Part shown: positions 52,082 through 61,932 of the stretch, piece after piece | Layout: every line of letters begins with the position of its first letter | Numbering within the stretch: position 1 is the first letter of the stretch | NCBI GenBank assembly: GCA_002412495.1 | Contig: DHVE01000031.1 | Span: forward strand, 62,001 to 126,000 | DNA length: 64,000 nucleotides | Direction: 5' to 3' | Source of the DNA: Betaproteobacteria bacterium UBA5216 | GTDB lineage: Bacteria; Pseudomonadota; Gammaproteobacteria; Burkholderiales; SG8-41 | The notes under the pieces: generated by a model | The model's database searches: none | The model's input: only the letters and a program-made list of their open reading frames with translations | Told to the model about the DNA's origin: nothing | Made by a program: the position numbers and the translations under genes

Positions 52082-52456
52082 TCATTCCCAATCCAGCGCG
52101 CCCTTCATCCACTCGTAGATAAAACCCACGACGAGGATGCCGAGAAACACCACCATGGCAACATAACGGAACCAACTATCACTTTGTTCGCCCAGCACGA
52201 TCGCCCAGGGAAACAGAAACGCAATTTCCAGATCGAACAGAATAAACAGGATCGCAACAAGGTAGTAGCGAACGTCGAATTTCATGCGCGCGTCTTCGAA
52301 GGCCTCGAAGCCGCATTCGTACGGAGAAAGTTTTTCATCGGTCGGCTTGTGCGAACCCACCAGCCGGGACAGGCCGCCCCCCAGCATTATCGGTGCGATG
52401 CCCACTGCCAAGCCTACGCCGATGAACATCAGAATGGGGAAGTAGTTCTCAAGCAT
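52082..52456 (-). CDS. nuoA: NADH-quinone oxidoreductase subunit A
   Basis: A 124-residue membrane subunit with three hydrophobic segments. The loop [20 protein letters not shown] is the family signature and contributes to the quinone site. It is the first gene of the operon; its promoter should lie in the gap up to the tRNA gene. Confidence 0.96.
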   Translation of the reverse strand: MLENYFPILMFIGVGLAVGIAPIMLGGGLSRLVGSHKPTDEKLSPYECGFEAFEDARMKFDVRYYLVAILFILFDLEIAFLFPWAIVLGEQSDSWFRYVAMVVFLGILVVGFIYEWMKGALDWE

Positions 52457-52465
52457 GTGGTTTCA

Positions 52466-52510
52466 ACGAAAACAATTATTTCCAAGCTGTTGTTTTAATT
52501 AATTTTTCAA
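52466..52510. repeat. AT-rich region with dispersed element upstream of nuoA
   Basis: AAAACAATTATT (52470-52481) and a further TTGTTTTAATTAATTTTTC give a 45-base AT-rich block just upstream of nuoA. The first part matches the copy at 14185-14196 (AAAACAATTATT). It may overlap the nuo operon promoter. Confidence 0.5.
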
Positions 52511-52569
52511 ACCAACCCCAAACTATTCCCAGTCCCTGTCCAGCGTATCAAGCGTATCCAACCTACTGC

Positions 52570-52654
52570 TGGTGCCGACGGAGAGACTCGAACTCTCACG
52601 GCTTTCGCCACCGCCCCCTCAAGACGGCGTGTCTACCAATTCCACCACGACGGC
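52570..52654 (-). tRNA. tRNA-Leu (anticodon GAG)
   Basis: An 85-base tRNA including an encoded CCA. The acceptor arms are GCCGTCG/CGTCGGC-type with discriminator A. The D-arm segment GGTGGAATTGGTAGACAC, a long class II variable arm (GGTGGCGAAAGCC) and the T-loop GTTCGAGTC are all present. The anticodon loop TTGAGGG gives GAG (genomic bases 52618-52620), reading CUC and CUU leucine codons. It lies between secG and nuoA on the same strand, an arrangement common in Burkholderiales. Confidence 0.97.
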
Positions 52655-52699
52655 ATTACTGCTAACTTACTGTACTTCCGATTGCTGCTGAGGCCTTGG

Positions 52700-53119
52700 T
52701 TACTGCTTTGGCGCATCACCCGCTTTGGAGCCTTCCACTGGCACCGCCTTTTCCGACTTGTCTGTTTTTTCTGCCTTGTCTGCCGTATTCGCCTTCGCCG
52801 CAGGCGCGGCCGGCGCCGCAGGCACATCCGACGCGCCGGGTGCTTTTTGCGTCGCGGCCGGCGTGGCCATTACGCCCTTATCAATGCCCCGTTTATTAGC
52901 CAGCCAGGTAAGCCCCATGCTGGTCAGAAAAAACACCACGGCCAGTATGCCGGTCAGGCGGCTCATGAAATTGGCGGACCCCGCCGAGCCGAACACGCTA
53001 CCCGCGGAACCGCTGCCAAACGCCGCGCCGACGTCGGCCCCCTTGCCGTGCTGTATCAGCACCAGGCCTACAATGCCTGCCGCCACAAAAATATGCACGA
53101 TCAACACTATCATTTCCAT
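52700..53119 (-). CDS. secG: Preprotein translocase subunit SecG
   Basis: A 139-residue SecYEG accessory subunit. Two hydrophobic segments are seen (IVHIFVAAGIVGLVLIQ and LTGILAVVFFLTSMGLTWL) joined by the Gly/Ser-rich loop GKGADVGAAFGSGSAGSVFG, the family signature. The long Ala/Pro/Lys-rich C-terminal tail is usual in Betaproteobacteria. It is downstream of tpiA with a 127-bp gap and upstream of tRNA-Leu. Confidence 0.94.
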   Translation of the reverse strand: MEMIVLIVHIFVAAGIVGLVLIQHGKGADVGAAFGSGSAGSVFGSAGSANFMSRLTGILAVVFFLTSMGLTWLANKRGIDKGVMATPAATQKAPGASDVPAAPAAPAAKANTADKAEKTDKSEKAVPVEGSKAGDAPKQ

Positions 53120-53246
53120 TACGCTATCCCGCCCTGTTCGCTATACCACTGCCAGCATCGCCAACGCTTCGACATCGCTTCAACACCGCGCCGCCGCCAA
53201 GCGCAAAAGCGCAACACCACTCATCGAGCTACTTGCCACCGAGAGA

Positions 53247-54002
53247 CTACTGTTGCGCCGCCTTGCAAATTGCCGCAAATTCTTCGGCCACCAGTGACGC
53301 GCCGCCAATCAATCCGCCGTCTATATCCGCCATCGCAAACAACTGTTTCGCATTCGACGCCTTGACGCTGCCGCCGTACAACAAAAGCAGCGAATCCGCC
53401 ACTCGCATATCCTGCTCGGCAATGCGGCCACGCATGAACGCATGTACGGCCTGCGCTTCATCGGGTGATGCAGTCTTGCCGGTACCGATCGCCCACACCG
53501 GCTCATAAGCCACCACCGCCTGCCCCAGCGCCGCCACGCCCGACTGCGCGATGACGGCATCGATTTGTCGCGCCACCACCTGCTCGGTCACGCCGGACTC
53601 GCGCTCCGCCAGCGTTTCGCCAACGCACAACACCGGCGTCAATCCCGCCTTGAGCACGGCGGCAAACTTGAGCGCCACGGTTTTATCGGAATCACCAAAC
53701 AACGCGCGTCGCTCCGAATGCCCCACCAGCACGTAGCGGCATCCGAAATCCGCCAGCATCCCGGCTGACACGCCCCCCGTATACGCGCCGTGATCATATT
53801 CGCAAACATCCTGAGCACCCCAGGAAATGCCACTGCCACGCAACAACTGCTCGGTTTGATACAAGTACGGGTATGGCACACATACGGCACAGCGCGTGCC
53901 GGAAATCGGTTTCAGCAATGGAATCAATGCCTTCAGCAATGACTGGTTCGAGGCCAGATTGCCATTCATCTTCCAGTTACCCGTGACCAGCTTGCCTCGC
54001 AT
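53247..54002 (-). CDS. tpiA: Triosephosphate isomerase
   Basis: A 251-residue TIM-barrel enzyme interconverting dihydroxyacetone phosphate and glyceraldehyde 3-phosphate. Asn9 and Lys11 lie in TGNWKMNG, the catalytic histidine in YVLVGHSERR and the catalytic glutamate in VAYEPVWAIGTGK. LLYGGSVKASN binds phosphate. Length and motifs are all normal. Confidence 0.97.
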   Translation of the reverse strand: MRGKLVTGNWKMNGNLASNQSLLKALIPLLKPISGTRCAVCVPYPYLYQTEQLLRGSGISWGAQDVCEYDHGAYTGGVSAGMLADFGCRYVLVGHSERRALFGDSDKTVALKFAAVLKAGLTPVLCVGETLAERESGVTEQVVARQIDAVIAQSGVAALGQAVVAYEPVWAIGTGKTASPDEAQAVHAFMRGRIAEQDMRVADSLLLLYGGSVKASNAKQLFAMADIDGGLIGGASLVAEEFAAICKAAQQ

Positions 54003-54136
54003 TACGATTCCGTGTTTCCAAAACTATTAGATTTTACAGGGGCGGCGACAGTGGGTCAACGAAACAAACACGCGCTGCGTCAGCGAATTACGTTGATTTC
54101 ATGGAGTTTTTATGCGCCATCGCCAACCCGTTGCAA

Positions 54137-55135
54137 TTACTCCACCTTGATCCCGGCAGCCTTTACCACGCGACTCCACTTGGCGGTTTCATCGCGAATA
54201 AAGGCTGCAAATTCTGCTGGTGACGTCGCGGCAATATCCACGCCTTCCGACGCCAGGCGCGAAACCACCTCTTGCGCGCGCAATCCGCGCACCACCGCGC
54301 CGTTAATGCGCGTTATCAACTCATGCGGTACGCCCGCCGGCGCAAACATCCCCCACCACACGCCCGCTTCGTAACCTGGCAACCCCGATTCATGCAAGGT
54401 CGGCAGTTCCGGCAGCAGGGGCGAACGCTTTGTGCTGGTGATCGCCAATGCGCGCAATCGCTGCGCGCGCACCTGAGGCAGGATTGACGGTATGGACATC
54501 ATCAGGATGTCCAGCCGTCCCGCCACCAGATCGATTACTGCAGGCGCGGCGCCTTTGTAACTCACGCCCAGCAAATCCACTTTCGCCATCATGCGGAATA
54601 ACTCTGCCGACAACATAGGCGTGCTGCCCATGCCAGACGAGCCGTAAGTCAATTTGCGCGGGCTTGAAGCCGCCAGCGCAATCAAATCCTTGACACTGCC
54701 CGCTTTGAGCGCCACCGGCACCGCCAGCAGATTGGGGCCGAATGCCACCTGCGTGACCGGCGCGAGGTCTTTACGTGGATCGAACGCGAGGTTTACCCCC
54801 ATGGCGGGATTAATGGCGACCGGCCCCGGGCTGCTTAGCAGCAGCGTGTAACCATCCGGCGCGGCCTTCGACACAATTTCGGCAGCCGTGTTGCCGCCGG
54901 CCCCCGCACGATTATCAACCACCACTTGCTGGCCCCAGCTTTCGTACAATTTTTGCGCCGCAAGCCGCGCCGCAGTATCCGCGCCACCGCCCGGCACAAA
55001 ACCCACGACGAGACGGACTGGTTTGCCGGGGAACGCAGACTGCGCCAGCGCTTCCATGGCGCAATGCCCAAGCAAACAACCTGCCGCCAGTTGAATATGA
55101 ATACGCACGGGTGGCCGTGCCCTCACGCGCCGCAT
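54137..55135 (-). CDS. Bug/TctC-family receptor (divergent pair, minus strand)
   Basis: A 332-residue periplasmic receptor. With the ATG at 55135 the N-terminus is MRRVRARPPVRIHIQLAAGC, a long basic n-region before a hydrophobic core ending MEALAQ. A GTG about nine codons downstream, with GAGGG before it, would give a more usual signal peptide, so the start is uncertain. FPGKPVRLVVGFVPGGGADT and VVVDNRAGAGGN are family landmarks. It lies beside tpiA and is divergent from another receptor gene. Confidence 0.85.
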   Translation of the reverse strand: MRRVRARPPVRIHIQLAAGCLLGHCAMEALAQSAFPGKPVRLVVGFVPGGGADTAARLAAQKLYESWGQQVVVDNRAGAGGNTAAEIVSKAAPDGYTLLLSSPGPVAINPAMGVNLAFDPRKDLAPVTQVAFGPNLLAVPVALKAGSVKDLIALAASSPRKLTYGSSGMGSTPMLSAELFRMMAKVDLLGVSYKGAAPAVIDLVAGRLDILMMSIPSILPQVRAQRLRALAITSTKRSPLLPELPTLHESGLPGYEAGVWWGMFAPAGVPHELITRINGAVVRGLRAQEVVSRLASEGVDIAATSPAEFAAFIRDETAKWSRVVKAAGIKVE

Positions 55136-55346
55136 GGAACAAGCGGCACGCCGGGATGCGGCGTACTGTCTGGATTGCAATGCAACAGCCCCACAACCTG
55201 AAACATTACCGCACCGCAGTTTGAATTCATGATGGGTGAAATTTTACGTCATAACCTTTGCCGCGCCTTGTGAAATCCCGTGTACCGTCACGGATTCCCT
55301 GTAATATCAATTATCGCTTAAGAACAGCGTGTCACCCCCTAACCCC

Positions 55347-56318
55347 ATGCGCGAGTTCCTCTACCCCTTCCTGACCTTCGCGGCCTTCGCGACCCTCTCT
55401 ATCGCCACGAACGCACAGACCTATCCCACTCGCCCTATTCGCCTCATTCACGGATTCGCCACCGGCAGCGCCATAGACGTGATGGGCCGGCCTCTTGCGG
55501 CTAAGTTATCCGATCTGCTGGGACAGCAAGTCATTGTCGATAGCCGCCCCGGCGCGACGGGCGGCATCGCCAACGAGGCTGTCGCCAAGAGTGCGCCGGA
55601 TGGTTACACGCTGCTCGCGGCACCTGGCTCCTCACTCACCGCCGTGCCGCATCTGCAAGCGGTCCGTTTTGACCCGCTGCGTGATTTCTCCGCCGTGGTA
55701 CAAACCACGGCGTTTTCGTACATGCTGGTGGCGCATCCTTCCACGCCCGTGCAGGCGGCACGCGATCTTGTCGCACTCGCCCAGACGCGGCCCGGCTATT
55801 TGACCTATGGATCCACGGGCGTGGGCAGCGGCTTTCATCTCGCGGGAGAAATGTTTTGCTACCTCGCGAAGGTCAAAATGCTGCACGTGCCCTACCGCGG
55901 GGGCGGCACCGCGGCGATCACCGATCTGGTGGGCGGCCGCGTCGATTTAATGTGGGATGCGCTTGCGGTGGTACGCCCGCAACTGCAATCGGGCAAGCTC
56001 AAGGCGATCGGCGTCACCGGAACGCGCCGCGCGGCGGTATTGCCGAAGGTACCGACCATCGCCGAAAGCGGATTGCCCGGTTACGAAATGCTCGGCTGGC
56101 ATGGCGTGCTGGCACCCGCCGCAACACCGCGTGACGTGATTGAACGCGTGAATACCGCCGTCGCCAAGGCGCTGACCATGCCCGACATTCGTGACTTGTG
56201 GGCCGTGCAAAACATGGAAATCGTGCCGACCACGCCCGCGCAATTCGGCGACTTGATCCGCCGCGAACACGAACGCTATGGCACGCTGATCAAGAGCGCT
56301 GGCATCAAGCTAAACTAA
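55347..56318 (+). CDS. Bug/TctC-family receptor (divergent pair, plus strand)
   Basis: A 323-residue periplasmic receptor with signal peptide MREFLYPFLTFAAFATLSIATNAQ and mature start TYPTRPIRLIHGFATGSAID. The ATG at 55347 is preferred to a GTG at 55329; neither has a strong ribosome site. The ligand loop HGFATGSAID differs from that of its divergent partner (GFVPGGGADT). The gap between the pair holds no repeat or palindrome of note. It converges on the lipoprotein gene with one base between the stops. Confidence 0.89.
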   Translation: MREFLYPFLTFAAFATLSIATNAQTYPTRPIRLIHGFATGSAIDVMGRPLAAKLSDLLGQQVIVDSRPGATGGIANEAVAKSAPDGYTLLAAPGSSLTAVPHLQAVRFDPLRDFSAVVQTTAFSYMLVAHPSTPVQAARDLVALAQTRPGYLTYGSTGVGSGFHLAGEMFCYLAKVKMLHVPYRGGGTAAITDLVGGRVDLMWDALAVVRPQLQSGKLKAIGVTGTRRAAVLPKVPTIAESGLPGYEMLGWHGVLAPAATPRDVIERVNTAVAKALTMPDIRDLWAVQNMEIVPTTPAQFGDLIRREHERYGTLIKSAGIKLN

Positions 56319-56319
56319 A

Positions 56320-56880
56320 TTACCGAGCCGGACGCTGCACGTTGCGCCGCACATCAACCTGCGCGTCCTTGAGCGTCACCTGTGCGGGCGAAACCGCGGC
56401 TATCGTCAGTTCATAGTCCCCCGCGCTCTGCACATCGACGTAGAACAGCGTATGAATGGCGCCGGTGGGCGCCGGCGGAGAACTATCCGGGTTCGACCAA
56501 GGGTGATTGACATTGAAATTGCGAGTGGCAACCATGGCGCCGTCCTTGCTCAAGATCGCCCGATAAGTCGTCCACTTGCCCGCCTCGGTGACGTTCATGG
56601 TGAAATCCGCACGAAAGTTGAACGCCACCGGATTCATCTCCGGATTCAGCGCAATTTTTACCGGCGCATAGTTCCCAGCCGGCGCGCCTTCGGCAATTTG
56701 CAGAGGCACCCGCGCGATTTCCGTTCCGCTGACCACGCCCTCGCAGCCATGCAAAAACGCAGCGATCAACAACCACCCCGCCACACGACGCCACCCCTGC
56801 CACCCGCGCAATGCATGCCATCCCACCATACCCGCTCGCGCCGTGTTATTGAGCTTCCGATGCGCGGCAATGCAATCCAT
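56320..56880 (-). CDS. Predicted lipoprotein coupled to glmM
   Basis: A 186-residue protein of unknown function. Its ATG at 56880 overlaps the glmM stop as TGATG. A hydrophobic stretch WLLIAAFLHGC ends in a plausible lipobox with Cys46; an internal ATG at codon 18 would give a more usual signal length (Cys29). The mature part is beta-rich, with RVPLQIAEGAPAGNY, NFRADFTMNVTEAGKW and GAIHTLFYVDVQSAGDYELT, resembling an immunoglobulin-like or jelly-roll fold. Coupling to a peptidoglycan-precursor gene hints at an envelope role (inference). No homologue is recognised. Confidence 0.75.
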   Translation of the reverse strand: MDCIAAHRKLNNTARAGMVGWHALRGWQGWRRVAGWLLIAAFLHGCEGVVSGTEIARVPLQIAEGAPAGNYAPVKIALNPEMNPVAFNFRADFTMNVTEAGKWTTYRAILSKDGAMVATRNFNVNHPWSNPDSSPPAPTGAIHTLFYVDVQSAGDYELTIAAVSPAQVTLKDAQVDVRRNVQRPAR

Positions 56881-58223
56881 CAACCAGCAGCCTTCACCGC
56901 AACGGCAATCGCTTTCGCCCAACGGCTCGCCTTCGTGCGCGACTTGGCTTCGACCATGACGCGTATCACCGGCTCCGTTCCCGACGGACGCAGCAGCACA
57001 CGCCCCTGATCCGCGAGGTCGCCCTGCGCCTTTTTCACGGCAACGGCGACGCCCGCATGCGCCTGAAAATCCGCGCGTCGTTTCACCGGCACATTGATCA
57101 TCACCTGCGGGTACAGCGCCACCGGCGCACACGCCCGCGCCAATGTCAAATTGGATTCCACCAGTGCACGCAGCACCTGCAACGCGGCGACGATGGCATC
57201 CCCCGTCGTATGCTGATCCAGACACAGAATGTGTCCGGAATTTTCACCGCCGAATTTCCAGCCACGCTCCACCATGGCTTCCAGCACGTAACGGTCACCG
57301 ACTTTCGCGCGCGCGAACGGAATGTTCAGCTTTCCCAGCGCCAGCTCGAACGCGAGATTACTCATCAGCGTGCCCACCACGCCGCCCGCGAGCTGGCCGC
57401 GGCGCTGTGCGTCGCGCGCAATCACAAACAACAATTGATCGCCGTCGTACGCCACACCGCGCGCGTCCACCATCACAAGGCGGTCGCCATCACCATCGAG
57501 CGCGATGCCCAGATTGGCACGATGCACCTTCACCGCCTGTTGCAAGGCCTGCGGGCTGGTGGCGCCCACCTTGTCATTGATATTGAAGCCGTTGGGCGCG
57601 TCGCCGATGGCGATCACCTCGGCGCCCAGTTCATGAAACACTTTTGCCGCAACGTGGTAACCCGCCCCGTTCGCGCTATCGACCACGATTTTCAGGCCAT
57701 GCAGATTCAGATGGGACGGAAACGTGCTCTTGCAGAATTCAATATAACGGCCCGGCGCGTCATCAATGCGCCGCACCTTGCCGACGCGCGACGACACCGC
57801 GCACAGCAAGGGCTTGTCGAGTTGCGCCTCGATGGCCGATTCGACGTGATCTGGCAGCTTGGCGCCATCGCCGTTAAAAAACTTGATGCCATTGTCGTCA
57901 TACGGATTATGCGAGGCGCTGATTACCACGCCCGCCGCGAGCCGCAACGCGCGCGCAAGGTACGCCACCGCTGGCGTCGGCATCGGCCCCACCAGCAGCA
58001 CATCCACGCCCGCCGCCGCGAAGCCCGCCTCCAACGCGGACTCCAGCATGTAACCCGACACACGCGTGTCCTTGCCGATCAACACCGTCGGCCGCTCCGC
58101 GCCTTCGCGGCCCGCAAGCACCTTGCCCGCAGCATAGCCCAAGCGCATCACGAAATCCGGCGTAATCGGCGCCACGCCCACCTTGCCGCGCACGCCGTCA
58201 GTGCCAAAATATTTTCTGCTCAT
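56880..58223 (-). CDS. glmM: Phosphoglucosamine mutase
   Basis: A 447-residue alpha-D-phosphohexomutase that converts glucosamine 6-phosphate to glucosamine 1-phosphate for UDP-GlcNAc synthesis. [16 protein letters not shown] is the family start and fixes the ATG at 58223. The phosphoserine loop is [16 protein letters not shown], the magnesium loop is LDGDGDR and the phosphate-binding loop [12 protein letters not shown]. It is read with folP upstream, as in many proteobacteria. Confidence 0.97.
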   Translation of the reverse strand: MSRKYFGTDGVRGKVGVAPITPDFVMRLGYAAGKVLAGREGAERPTVLIGKDTRVSGYMLESALEAGFAAAGVDVLLVGPMPTPAVAYLARALRLAAGVVISASHNPYDDNGIKFFNGDGAKLPDHVESAIEAQLDKPLLCAVSSRVGKVRRIDDAPGRYIEFCKSTFPSHLNLHGLKIVVDSANGAGYHVAAKVFHELGAEVIAIGDAPNGFNINDKVGATSPQALQQAVKVHRANLGIALDGDGDRLVMVDARGVAYDGDQLLFVIARDAQRRGQLAGGVVGTLMSNLAFELALGKLNIPFARAKVGDRYVLEAMVERGWKFGGENSGHILCLDQHTTGDAIVAALQVLRALVESNLTLARACAPVALYPQVMINVPVKRRADFQAHAGVAVAVKKAQGDLADQGRVLLRPSGTEPVIRVMVEAKSRTKASRWAKAIAVAVKAAG

Positions 58224-58296
58224 TTTATCCGGATTGAAAAGTAAAGAGCGCCAAGCAAGGCGGCGGGGGAGCCGAGGATTGAGCATACCCCATGGG

Positions 58297-59139
58297 TTAC
58301 GCATTTCTCAATCCCGAGTCATTATCTACCGCGGCTAACACCGCCAGCGCATCACGTGTCGCTGCGACATCGTGTACCCGCACGATCTGCGCGCCATTTT
58401 GCACCGCGATCAGCGCCGCGGCCACGCTGGCAAACACGCGCTCGGCCGGGTCGCGGCCCGTCAGCTTGCCCAGCATGGTTTTGCGTGACAAGCCCGCCAA
58501 TAACGCGCCGCCGAGATTTCTGAATTTTTTCAGTTGGCGCAACAACGCCAGATTGTGTTCCAGCGTCTTGCCGAAACCAAAACCCGGATCCACAACGATC
58601 CGCTGGCGCGTAATCCCGACATTTTCCGCGGCGCGCACCCGTTCAGCGAGATAGTCGTGAACCTCGCCGGCTACGTCGCCGTACTCCGGATCGTGCTGCA
58701 TGGTGCGCGGTTCGCCGCGCATGTGCATAATGCAAATCGCGGCTTTGCTCGCCGCCACGGCATCAAACGCGCCTGGCGCACGAAACCCATAAACATCGTT
58801 CACCATCGCGGCACCCGCCGCAACCGCTTCGCGCATCAGTTCGGGCTTTTGCGTATCCACCGAGACCGGCACGGAACCGCCCGCCAGGGCCTCGATTACG
58901 GGCAGCACGCGCCGCCGCTCGTCGTCTAGGCTGACCGGCATAGACCCCGGCCGCGTCGATTCGCCACCGATGTCGAGCAGATCCGCACCTTCAGCCACCA
59001 AGGCTCTGGCGTGCGCAAGCGCATGGTTTAATTCAATATATTTCCCGCCATCCGAAAATGAATCCGGCGTGACATTCACCACGCCCATGATCAGGGGACG
59101 ATTTAGCGGAAGGGAATATTTACCGCAATGCAGGAACAT
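58297..59139 (-). CDS. folP: Dihydropteroate synthase
   Basis: A 280-residue TIM-barrel enzyme of folate synthesis, joining p-aminobenzoate to a pterin diphosphate. [18 protein letters not shown] is the pterin-pocket signature, followed by [11 protein letters not shown] and [13 protein letters not shown]. It lies in the usual ftsH-folP-glmM order. It is the target class of sulfonamides; residue changes linked to resistance were not assessed. Confidence 0.96.
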   Translation of the reverse strand: MFLHCGKYSLPLNRPLIMGVVNVTPDSFSDGGKYIELNHALAHARALVAEGADLLDIGGESTRPGSMPVSLDDERRRVLPVIEALAGGSVPVSVDTQKPELMREAVAAGAAMVNDVYGFRAPGAFDAVAASKAAICIMHMRGEPRTMQHDPEYGDVAGEVHDYLAERVRAAENVGITRQRIVVDPGFGFGKTLEHNLALLRQLKKFRNLGGALLAGLSRKTMLGKLTGRDPAERVFASVAAALIAVQNGAQIVRVHDVAATRDALAVLAAVDNDSGLRNA

Positions 59140-59140
59140 C

Positions 59141-59204
59141 GTGAACCGGTGAACCCGTTAACGAAGAGCCACACCGTTGCGGCATCACTCGTTCACCGGC
59201 TCAC
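59141..59204. repeat. Inverted repeat between ftsH and folP
   Basis: GTGAACCGGTGAAC at 59141-59154 pairs with GTTCACCGGCTCAC at 59191-59204 (13 of 14 bases), with a 36-base loop. It fills the gap between ftsH and folP and could form a stem-loop in the mRNA. No T-tract follows. Confidence 0.6.
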
Positions 59205-59216
59205 AAAATGGAAACG

Positions 59217-61106
59217 CTACGTCTCGGCCGCAGGCGCCGTGGGCGCCGCCGCGCTGGGCGGCGTGTTATCGCTAGGTGGCGGCACCGATGATTGCAGCGG
59301 CTTGGGCGAACGCGGCGCGCGGCCTTCCATGATGTCCTTGATCTGATCCGCGTCGATGGTTTCCCACTCCATCAAGGCCTTGGTCATCGCCTCGACCTTG
59401 TCGCGGCTGTCTTCGATAATCTTGCGCGCCACAGCGTATTGCTGGTCGATGATGCGGCGGATTTCCGTATCGACTTTCTGCAGCGTCGATTCCGACATGT
59501 TCTTATGCGTGGTCACCGAACGGCCCAGAAACACCTCGCCGTCGTTCTCGCCGTACACCATCGGCCCCATCGAATCGGACATGCCGAAGCGCGTCACCAT
59601 GTCGCGCGCGAGTTGCGTGGCGCGCTCAAAGTCGTTTGAAGCGCCGGTGGAAATATCATGCACAAACAGTTCTTCGGCAATTCGCCCGCCGAACAGGAAG
59701 CTGATCTGCGCCAGCATCTGGTTCTTATATTGGCTGATGCGGTCGCGCTCCGGCAACACCCAGGTCAGCCCCAGCGCGCGTCCACGCGGAATAATCGTCA
59801 CCTTATGCACCGGATCAATGCCCGGCAGCGACATGCCCACGATCGCGTGCCCCGACTCGTGATAGGCCGTGGCGCGTTTTTCTTCCTCGGTAATCACCAT
59901 GGACTTGCGTTCCGCGCCCATGAAAATCTTGTCCTTGGCGCGCTCGAAATCGTCCATGTCCACCAGCCGCTTGTTGCCGCGCGCGGCAAACAGCGCCGCC
60001 TCGTTCACCAAGTTGGCCAAATCAGCGCCCGACATGCCCGGCGATCCGCGCGCAATCACATCCGCCTTGACGTCCGGCGCGATCGGCACCTTGCGCATGT
60101 GCACCAGCAAAATCTGCTCTCGGCCGCGGATATCCGGCAGAGGCACCACCACCTGACGATCAAAGCGGCCGGGGCGCAACAGCGCCGGATCCAGCACATC
60201 GGGCCGGTTGGTCGCGGCGATCACGATCACGCCCGCATTGGCCTCAAAGCCGTCCATCTCGACCAGCAACTGGTTAAGCGTTTGTTCACGCTCGTCGTTA
60301 CCGCCACCCAAGCCCGCGCCGCGCTGGCGGCCCACGGCATCAATCTCGTCAATAAACACAATGCACGGCGCGTGCTTTTTGGCGTTCTCGAACATGTCGC
60401 GCACGCGCGCCGCGCCTACGCCGACGAACATTTCCACGAAGTCAGAACCCGAGATCGAGAAAAACGGCACTTTGGCCTCGCCAGCAATCGCGCGCGCCAG
60501 CAACGTTTTACCGGTACCGGGGCTCCCCACCATCAGCACGCCGCGCGGAATACGCCCACCCAGTTTCTGGAACTTCGACGGATCGCGCAAAAATTCCACC
60601 AACTCCGCAACTTCTTCCTTGGCCTCTTCGCATCCCGCGACATCGGCAAAGGTCACCGTATTGTTGGATTCGTCGAGCATGCGCGCCTTGCTCTTGCCGA
60701 ACGAGAACGCACCGCCGCGACCACCGCCCTGCATCTGCCGCATGAAAAATATCCACACGCCTATCAAGAGCAGCATCGGGAACCACGAGATAAAGACTTG
60801 CGCGAGGAAGCTCTGCTCCTCTTCGGCCTTGGCTTCGACAATCACGCCCGCCTTGAGCAAATCGCTCACCAGCCAGATGTCGGAAGGCGCAAACGTGGTG
60901 AATTTTTCGCCTGTCTGTTTGACGCCTTTAACCACGCGCCCTTCGATCATGACCTTCGCAATGCGTCCCTGCTTCACCTCGTCGATGAACTGGGAGTACT
61001 CCATCGGCTTTTGCGCCGCTTTCTGCCCGCCGACCTGATTGAATACCGTCATCAACACCAGCGCGATGACCAGCCAAATTGCCACGGTTTTTACCAAATT
61101 ATTCAA
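59217..61106 (-). CDS. ftsH: ATP-dependent zinc metalloprotease FtsH
   Basis: A 629-residue membrane AAA+ protease. Two hydrophobic segments flank a short periplasmic domain. Walker A is GSPGTGKT, Walker [10 protein letters not shown], the second region of homology [20 protein letters not shown] and the zinc site HESGH. The start is taken as TTG at 61106: it is preceded by GAGGAG and gives the family start (L/M)[16 protein letters not shown]. Upstream ATGs at 61151 and 61208 lack support. Gene order with rlmE upstream and folP downstream is conserved. Substrates include unassembled membrane proteins and regulators such as LpxC. Confidence 0.95.
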   Translation of the reverse strand: MNNLVKTVAIWLVIALVLMTVFNQVGGQKAAQKPMEYSQFIDEVKQGRIAKVMIEGRVVKGVKQTGEKFTTFAPSDIWLVSDLLKAGVIVEAKAEEEQSFLAQVFISWFPMLLLIGVWIFFMRQMQGGGRGGAFSFGKSKARMLDESNNTVTFADVAGCEEAKEEVAELVEFLRDPSKFQKLGGRIPRGVLMVGSPGTGKTLLARAIAGEAKVPFFSISGSDFVEMFVGVGAARVRDMFENAKKHAPCIVFIDEIDAVGRQRGAGLGGGNDEREQTLNQLLVEMDGFEANAGVIVIAATNRPDVLDPALLRPGRFDRQVVVPLPDIRGREQILLVHMRKVPIAPDVKADVIARGSPGMSGADLANLVNEAALFAARGNKRLVDMDDFERAKDKIFMGAERKSMVITEEEKRATAYHESGHAIVGMSLPGIDPVHKVTIIPRGRALGLTWVLPERDRISQYKNQMLAQISFLFGGRIAEELFVHDISTGASNDFERATQLARDMVTRFGMSDSMGPMVYGENDGEVFLGRSVTTHKNMSESTLQKVDTEIRRIIDQQYAVARKIIEDSRDKVEAMTKALMEWETIDADQIKDIMEGRAPRSPKPLQSSVPPPSDNTPPSAAAPTAPAAET

Positions 61107-61250
61107 CGCTGCTCCTCGCCACGCCTGCGCATGGCATTTTAAAATTCGCATGACCATCCCAAATCCACCGACACCATCCGTGTCGCCGGAATTCGCTAGG
61201 TCATTCAATTCTAAACGTTTTTCTGCATCGCCGCAGCCAGAAAAGCCACG

Positions 61251-61877
61251 CTAACCGGCGCTTTTCAGCCCCTTGCCCAATAAATACACCTCGCGCGACC
61301 CCTTGCGTGACGCATCCGGCTTGCGCGTCTGCACCTGGACGAACACATTGCGCATGGCTCGCACAAAATCATCAAAGCCCGCGCCGTGAAACACTTTGAC
61401 CAGAAAATTCCCCTGTGGTTTCAAATGCTTTGCCGCGAAATCCAGAGCCAGTTCCACCAAACCGATCAATCGCGCCTGATCCACCTGCGCGATACCACTG
61501 ATATTGGGGGCCATATCCGAAAGCACAAGGTCAACGCGCGCGCCGGCCAGCGCCTGCTCCACCGCCGCCAACCCCAAATCGCCGGAAAAATCGCCATGTA
61601 TAAAGGTGACGCCGTGCAAGGCCGTCATTTCCAGCAAGTCGATGGCGATCACCCGGCCAGACGGCGACACCAGCCGGGACGCCACCTGCGACCAGCCGCC
61701 CGGCGACGCGCCCAGATCCACCACCACCATGCCCGGCTTGAGGAGATGGTCTTTTTCGTTGATCTGCTGGAGTTTATAGGCTGCGCGCGAACGCATGCCT
61801 TCCGCGGCCGCACGCTTCACGTACGGGTCGTTGACGTGCTGCATCATCCACGCTTTACTGGTTCGTGTTCTGGCCAT
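61251..61877 (-). CDS. rlmE: 23S rRNA 2'-O-methyltransferase RlmE (FtsJ/RrmJ)
   Basis: A 208-residue SAM-dependent methyltransferase acting on U2552 of 23S rRNA. The SAM site is VDLGASPGGWSQV, the catalytic lysine and aspartate lie in SRAAYKL and LVLSDMAPN, and the further lysine and glutamate in FLVKVFHG and SREVYLLG, completing the K-D-K-E tetrad. It is divergent from yhbY across 55 bp that contain GACAC-N3-GTGTC. Confidence 0.95.
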   Translation of the reverse strand: MARTRTSKAWMMQHVNDPYVKRAAAEGMRSRAAYKLQQINEKDHLLKPGMVVVDLGASPGGWSQVASRLVSPSGRVIAIDLLEMTALHGVTFIHGDFSGDLGLAAVEQALAGARVDLVLSDMAPNISGIAQVDQARLIGLVELALDFAAKHLKPQGNFLVKVFHGAGFDDFVRAMRNVFVQVQTRKPDASRKGSREVYLLGKGLKSAG

Positions 61878-61932
61878 CCGGCACGCCTGTTCCTGACACG
61901 TTGTGTCGCATGATCTGGGTTACACTCCGCGC

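Noticed and set aside
56881..57225. Longer reading of the lipoprotein gene into glmM
   Set aside because: The upstream part overlaps the 3' end of glmM in another frame and has no family support. The TGATG junction gives a natural start.
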